Of a DNA stretch of 64,000 nt, positions 58,990-64,000 are shown piece after piece. The first letter of the stretch is position 1, and every line of letters begins with the position of its first letter. The stretch lies in NCBI GenBank assembly GCA_018398585.1, contig JAGTTD010000001.1, forward strand, positions 6,636,501 through 6,700,500. The letters are read 5' to 3'. The notes beneath the pieces are model-generated. The model saw only the letters and a program-made list of their open reading frames with translations, made no database searches and was not told where the DNA came from. The DNA is from Simmondsia chinensis (taxonomy: Eukaryota > Streptophyta > Magnoliopsida > Caryophyllales > Simmondsiaceae). The position numbers and the translations under genes are program-made.

Positions 58990-60021
58990 GAAGCATGTAG
59001 GTCCATAATACCTAACTTGCGAAGGAGAGCCAAAAAATCCGAACACCCGAGTCCTCTAGTAAAAATGTCAGCTATCTGCCCCGATGATTGAATAAAGGAA
59101 GTTGCAATCTCCTTTGATAGCAGCTATTCTCGAACAAAAAGACAGTACATCTCGATGCGCTTCGTTCTCTTGTGAAAAACAGGGTTAGAAGTAATATGCA
59201 AAGCCGCTTGGTTATCACAAAACAAAAGAGAAACATCGTTAGTGGGAACCATAAGATCTGTTAACAACCGCCTCAACCATATAAGCTCACTCGTTGTAGC
59301 AGCCATGAATCGGTACCTGGCTTCTGCTGAAGAACGTGACAGTCTGTTTCTTAGGCCGCCAAGAAATGGGCGCCCCTCCTAAGAAAATTACATAACCCGT
59401 GGTAGAACGTCTAATGGTTGGGCACTCCACCCAATCGGCATCACAATATGCCCATAAACGAAAGTCACTATCATAAGGGAAGAAAATACCCCGTCCCGAT
59501 GTCCCCTTTAGGTATTGTAGCACACGTATCACAGCTTCTAGACGGGGTGCTCTAGGATCGTGCATGAACTGACTTAAAATGCAAACATTGTAATTGACAT
59601 ATGGTCTCATTATTGTTAAGTAGAGGAGGCGTCCCACTATCCTGCTGTCACGTCCTCCATCATCAACCTTATCCCCAACCTGATCAGCTAACCCATGATT
59701 CTGCACTATAGGGGTAGGTGCCGGTTTTGCCCCTAACAAGCTGACTTCACTTAAGATGTCTAACACATACTTCTGTTGGCTCAAAATGGCTCCTTTCAGA
59801 GATTGCGCAACCTCAATCCCTAAAAAATATTTGACAGATCCTAAGTGTTTAATCCCAAAAGAAGCAGTCAAAATCCCTTTCACCTTAGCGATGTGATCCT
59901 CATTATTCCCTGTGATAATAACATCATCCACATAAATTAATATAGTGGTGTAAATTCCATCACAATGAAACGTAAAAAGGGAATACCCTAATTTGGACTG
60001 ACTGAAACCAATACCCATCAA
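58990..60021 (-). pseudogene. Copia reverse transcriptase (second half) and RNase H
   Basis: GFSQSKLGYSLFTF, TTILIYVDDVIITGNNEDHI (intact YVDD), GIKHLGSVKYFLGIEVAQS, SRIVGRLLYLTIMRPYVNYN, RVLQYLKGTSGRGIFF, YCDADWVECPTIRRSTTGYV, ISWRPKKQTVTFFSRS; then shifted: SELIWLRRLLTDLMVP, LFCDNQAALHITSNPVFHKR TKRIEM. All signature copia RT/RNase H motifs in order. A frame change near 59300 separates RT and the RNase H end. Confidence 0.92.
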
Positions 60022-60270
60022 GGTGGAAGTGAATTTATGGTTCCAGTTACGTGAAGCCTATTTAAGACCATATAGAGATTTTCGTATACAACACATTTTT
60101 CCTTTGTGGTGTTGTTCAAAACCCTATGGTAGTTTCATATAAACCTCCTCGCCTAGGTCTCCATGAAAAAATGCGTTATTAACATCTAACTGTTGGATTA
60201 TCCAACTCTGAGCAATAGCTATGGCTAAGACACAGGGAGTCGTAACTAATTTTGCAATAGGGATGATGGT

Positions 60271-60571
60271 AGTCTATACCTTACACTTGGGTGTAGCCTT
60301 TGGCTACTAATCTCACCTTGTAGCGCTCATTGGTCCTGTCAGACTTGTACTTCACTTTGTAGACCCACTTCGAGTCAATAGCCTTCTTACCCATCGATAA
60401 GTTCTCCAATGTCCATGTCTGATTCTCCTCCAAGGCCCGAATCTTCTTTTCCATGGCGTCCCTCCAATGTTTGTACTCAACGGCTTGTTTAAATGTTTTT
60501 GGCTCATCACAAGATGTGATGGCACTCAAAAAAATTACAATGAACGCTAGAAAAATGCACATTAGATACAA
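60271..60571 (-). pseudogene. Copia reverse transcriptase, N-terminal part
   Basis: DEPKTFKQAVEYKHWRDAME, KKIRALEENQTWTLENL and KKAIDSKWVYKVKYKSDRTN, ERYKVRLVAKGYTQV match the EPxxxxEAxxxxxWxxAMxxE...WVFKxKxxxDGxxxRYKARLVAKGxxQ entry of copia RT. Shifts separate it from the YVDD part. Confidence 0.88.
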
Positions 60572-61611
60572 AGTTTGATATACCAGAATTAGTCGATGGA
60601 GTGGTAGTAGGAGTATGGGCTATAGAGGATGGAATGTCACAAATGTAATCTTGATAGTTAACCGGCCGGAGCGTAAATGAGTACTTCTTCTAGTGGAAAT
60701 GGGACCTTACTCATGAATCCCGGACCCTACCACGGCTGGAGGGTTGTCGAGCTCGTCTCCTACTGCTACGGCCCCACCTCGGCCTTGGTGGTGTCAGCCA
60801 AACCAGCAATTCTTGGTTCGACCTACAAGCCATTGTCCAGTGGCCGCAAATTAGGGGTCGGTTCCTGTCGAACCGGCCCATCCTCATAAAATGAAATAAT
60901 GGGACTGCTAAGCACGTGTTTTGGGTTTATGTCATGAGCTTGGAGATACGGAAAATGGTCCTCATAAAATCAAACGTCTTTGGATACAACAACCTTATTT
61001 TCTTCACGATTATAGATTTTATACATGTGGATATCCGAAAAAAATTCCTGAAGTGGTCTGTTCATCAAATTTATCACTAGTCCTATCCTTAACTCGGTAA
61101 TAACATAGGCTTCCAAAAATTCACAAGTGATTATATCTCGATAGTTTTCCAAAAAGCAATTCTTAGGGACTCTTCTTTTTAAGTATAGGTGAGGACGTCA
61201 AATTTATAATGTAAGTTGCCATTAGAACACACTCACCCCAAAAATTCTTAGGCAAACCCGCCTGAAATTGAAGAGCTCGGCGCACCTCAAGCAAATGTTT
61301 GTGCTTTCCTCCACCACTCCATTATGTTGCGGTGTCCCAGTTAGACAAGTTTGAAACTGAATCCCATGATCTGCATAAAACTTAGTGGCCTATATTTGAA
61401 CACTTGCTCGTTGTCGCTCCGTACTTGTTCGGCCTGAAACCAAATTATGTTTTCGCCATACGAAAAAAATTCATAAGAATTTTATGTGCTTGGGATTTCT
61501 CTCTCATCAAATAAACCCAAGTACATCAATTAAAGTCATCAACAATGGTAAGAAAATATCGAGCACCGGTCAAAGACAAAACCCGATAGGGCCCTCATAT
61601 ATCGCAATGTA
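60572..61611 (-). pseudogene. Copia integrase region, decayed
   Basis: Between pre-integrase and RT, in mixed frames: YFLTIVDDFN.CTWVYLM (catalytic Asp region), fragments of the core around 61320-61480, and PKNFWGECVLMATYIINL, all typical of copia integrase. Stops and shifts are frequent. The catalytic Glu was not placed. Confidence 0.6.
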
Positions 61612-62379
61612 TTAAATCAAAACAACCACGAGTTTTAGAAATAGACATCGGAAAAGGCAAACGTGCCTGCTTGGCACATCACAAATAACATCAGTCTTCT
61701 TAACATCCAAATGAGGAAATGCACACAACTTTTGAAAAGAAACACGACCCAGACGATGATGCCACATAACAACATCCTTATTAGCTTGAGCCGAAAAGGC
61801 CAAGGAACCCATAGACCGTGTTTGTAATAGGTATAGCCCATCTCGTTGCTTACCCTCTCCAATCAACCTCTTCGAGCATAGGTCCTGTCTATAACAGAAA
61901 TTGCGATGAAATGTTAATGTGCATTTTCCTATTCCGATTAATTTTCTCACTGATAACAAGTTATAACGAAAACCAGGCACGTAGAGCACATCAAAAAGGA
62001 CAAAATTTTCAGAAATTTTGACTTTTCCCACATGTGTAACTGTTAAACTTGTCCCATTAGGCAACTTAACGGGCCCAACTAAATCGTTCAATCTAAAATC
62101 AAACATAATAGATAACGAGGACACCATATGGTCTGTTGCACCTGTATCTATTATCCAATCACAAGACGACGAAACTTGACCTGTTAAGTTAACACTAGGT
62201 GAAGCCAAAACCGGACTGAGAAGGGTGATGAGCTGCTGGTACTGCACTCGTGACAGCCCCGCCACGGGGTTGTCGGTTGACCCAAGGGGCTCAGCTGCCG
62301 GTGCTTCAGCCATAGCCACTGGATCTCGGGTTGCGTTTTCGGGTGCCTTGGTTTTCCAACATGGTGGATAACCTATCAA
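61612..62379 (-). pseudogene. Copia protease and pre-integrase domain
   Basis: CDWIIDTGATDHMVSS carries the aspartic protease DTG triad (DTGATDHM). GKVKISENFVLFDVLYVPGF, RYNLLSVRKL follow, and VVMWHHRLGRVSFQKLCAF is the pre-integrase HHRLGH motif (last His changed to Arg). The frame is open for 255 codons. Confidence 0.9.
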
Positions 62380-63358
62380 TTCAAATCACTGTTCTTTCAT
62401 GTGCCCCTGTTTCTTGCAATGAGTACAAGTAAAACAATTAGTATGACAAGAATTATTTCCCATGACACCTGTCAAGCCACCAGCACTTGACGTGGCCTTG
62501 GCTACCAACACAGTAGCCCCCGGTGCCACAACCGATCCCGCAACCACCCTTTGTTGTTTCTCCTCCTTGCACAAAATTGAATAAGCACTGCCCACGTAGG
62601 TTAAAGGCTCAGTGTTCATGAGTTGGGAACGAACAATGGAGAAAGAAGGATCGAGACATCAACAAGTCCAACAATTTCTCCATGTCACGAATTTAAGAAA
62701 AAGCCTTAGCATGACAACAAGTACAAGATGGTATCTCAACAAGGGTATACAATTCATCCGACAAAGATCTCAACTTAGTAAAATAGGTTGACACAAGTGA
62801 ATATTTTCTTGCTCAAATGCAAGATCTCGCGTTTTAACTTGTAGATATAAGAGATGTTACCTTGAGAAAACCTTTTATGCAAATATAATCAAATTTTATG
62901 CACAGCTCTATATATGTAATACTCTCGCTTATCTCCTTTGAAACGGAGTTTGAGAGCCAAGTTGCAACCATAAAGTTGCAAGCACTCCAATTTTCAAAAT
63001 TTGGGGAGCTATCATCAAGTTTTATGATGCTTCCATCAAGAAATCCAACTTTCCTCTTTGCTTTAAAAACCTTAAGAATGGACCTTCTCCAAGATTGTTA
63101 GTTGGGTCTCGTTAAAATGTTTTGGACAAAAACTAATCCTGGATTATCCGAGGGATGTAGACAAAATGGGGAGTTACCATCAATGACTCCCCTTGTCATG
63201 GGAGCCGACGACAACTTGACTAGCATTTTCTTATGCATTAAGGTTAGCATTTTCATTGTTAACATCCGCCCTAATCTATAAAGCAAAAACACTAGACAAG
63301 CACAAAGAACCATGAGAGGGAAAGAGATGAACTCACAAAAGCACACAATAGTGCTCAA
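62380..63358 (-). pseudogene. Copia gag with zinc knuckle
   Basis: From 63358 down: NSPFCLHPSDNPGLVFVQNI (the N-terminal NPxxLHxSDxPGxxLV motif), SWRRSILKVFKAKRKVGFLD GSI, NFENWSACNFMVATWLSNSV SKEI, and near 62440 CTHCKKQGHMKEQ then a stop where the last Cys of the C-x2-C-x4-H-x4-C knuckle belongs, then FELIGYP. Several frame breaks lie between. Confidence 0.88.
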
Positions 63359-63403
63359 CCAAGACCAAAACCGCGAGATACGATTAATACAAGACTGGAA
63401 CTT

Positions 63404-63415
63404 GCTCTGATACCA
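63404..63415 (-). other. Primer binding site of the copia element
   Basis: The minus strand reads TGGTATCAGAGC directly after the LTR end ...TTTACA, a perfect initiator-Met-tRNA site with no spacer. Confidence 0.95.
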
Positions 63416-63748
63416 TGTAAAATATGAATAAAATACTTAATGGAAATAAGAAATGCAATGAAAGAATAACTTTTATTGGATAATTAATCTAATACATCAA
63501 CTAAGCAACTTATAGTAGTAAAGAAATACATGAAAAGCCACAACTCAAGAGCATCCTACTTACAAGTCACAAAGAAATAAAAGCAATTGGGCCATAAAGC
63601 CATGGTTGAAGAAGAGGAGAGGAAAGGGGAAAATACTTAAGGCTAGACTTAATGCTATACCTAATGAATGCTAGGTACAAAAAATATTCCAAGCATAATA
63701 CAAATACAAGGTAAATACATACCTAATACATTATACTAGTATTCAACA
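63416..63748 (-). repeat. 5' LTR of the copia element, 333 bp
   Basis: The plus strand starts TGTAAAATATG and ends ATTCAACA. It is homologous end to end with 58636-58975. Confidence 0.93.
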
Positions 63749-64000
63749 CTTTTGTTGTAAACATATTTTAACATATGAGAACTACTTTCCTAAACCCCTC
63801 TAAAAGAGAAAAAGGTATTCTATTTTTTATTAAAAACACTTTTACTACTTATAAGTTAAATATTAACCAATAAAGATGGATAAAGGTAATATAGTAAACT
63901 TACCCTTCATCTCATTTTCTTTGAACACCAAATTGAGGGGTAAGGATATGGGGGTAGCTTTTTAAAAATTGTGCATAATTTTGCTCTTATTTTAACTATG
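63749..64000. other. AT-rich intergenic DNA
   Basis: It begins with the CTTTT target duplicate of the copia element. No gene is seen. Confidence 0.5.

Larger units (their letters stand above)
58636..63748 (-). mobile_element. Structurally complete Ty1/copia element
   Basis: Both LTRs (63416-63748 and 58636-58975), a perfect primer site, gag, protease, integrase, RT, RNase H and polypurine tract are present in copia order, 5.1 kb in all. The direct flanks are CTTTT at 58631-58635 and 63749-63753, a 5-bp TSD. My hand alignment of the LTRs gives roughly 30 mismatches plus one 7-bp gap over about 330 columns (about 90% identity). Multiple stops and shifts make it non-autonomous today. Confidence 0.95.

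Overview
The window is nuclear DNA of a flowering plant, almost certainly a eudicot. It is AT-rich, holds one intron-bearing host gene, and is otherwise packed with layered transposable elements of plant type: Ty3/gypsy and Ty1/copia LTR elements with initiator-Met-tRNA primer sites, L1- and RTE-type LINEs, SINEs, CACTA ends, and hAT- and PIF/Harbinger-like MITEs. The species cannot be named from the sequence.

The host gene lies on the minus strand, 43463 down to 29106. It encodes a complete RAB8-type small GTPase of the plant RABE1 group: eight coding exons that join in frame at GT/AG sites into 217 residues, plus an intron in the 5' UTR. Intron 1 is about 10.9 kb and carries most of the gene's transposon load.

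Layout. 1-4200: intergenic DNA with two MITEs, one carrying a 744-bp hairpin element. 4200-8900: a broken plus-strand Ty1/copia (LTR end, primer site, gag) hit by a hAT MITE and by CACTA-like ends, then a 1.9-kb LINE that kept only its DUF4283-type ORF1 and has a perfect 15-bp target-site duplication (TSD). 9000-18100: an LTR, a long (CT)n tract and two decayed Ty3/gypsy elements meeting tail to tail. 18100-25500: MITEs, copia remains, hAT elements with 8-bp TSDs and 5S-rRNA-headed SINEs. 26000-43760: RABE1 and its 3' flank. 43800-48400: RTE LINEs and a hAT carrying an LTR. 48400-53000: a Ty1/copia relic. 53000-58200: L1 relics. 58636-63748: a structurally complete but mutated Ty1/copia with 333-340-bp LTRs and a CTTTT TSD.

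The most interesting system is a LINE/SINE partnership that can be read inside this one window. Four RTE-type LINE copies end in the same roughly 140-nt 3' tail closing in (TTG)n. The same tail ends a SINE family whose head is a near complete 5S rRNA sequence with its internal pol III promoter, and related sequence ends an Au-like tRNA-derived SINE. Several copies have long TSDs, and two insertions of only 37 and 45 bp, each with its own TSD, consist of little but that tail. This suggests that the tail is what the RTE machinery recognises.
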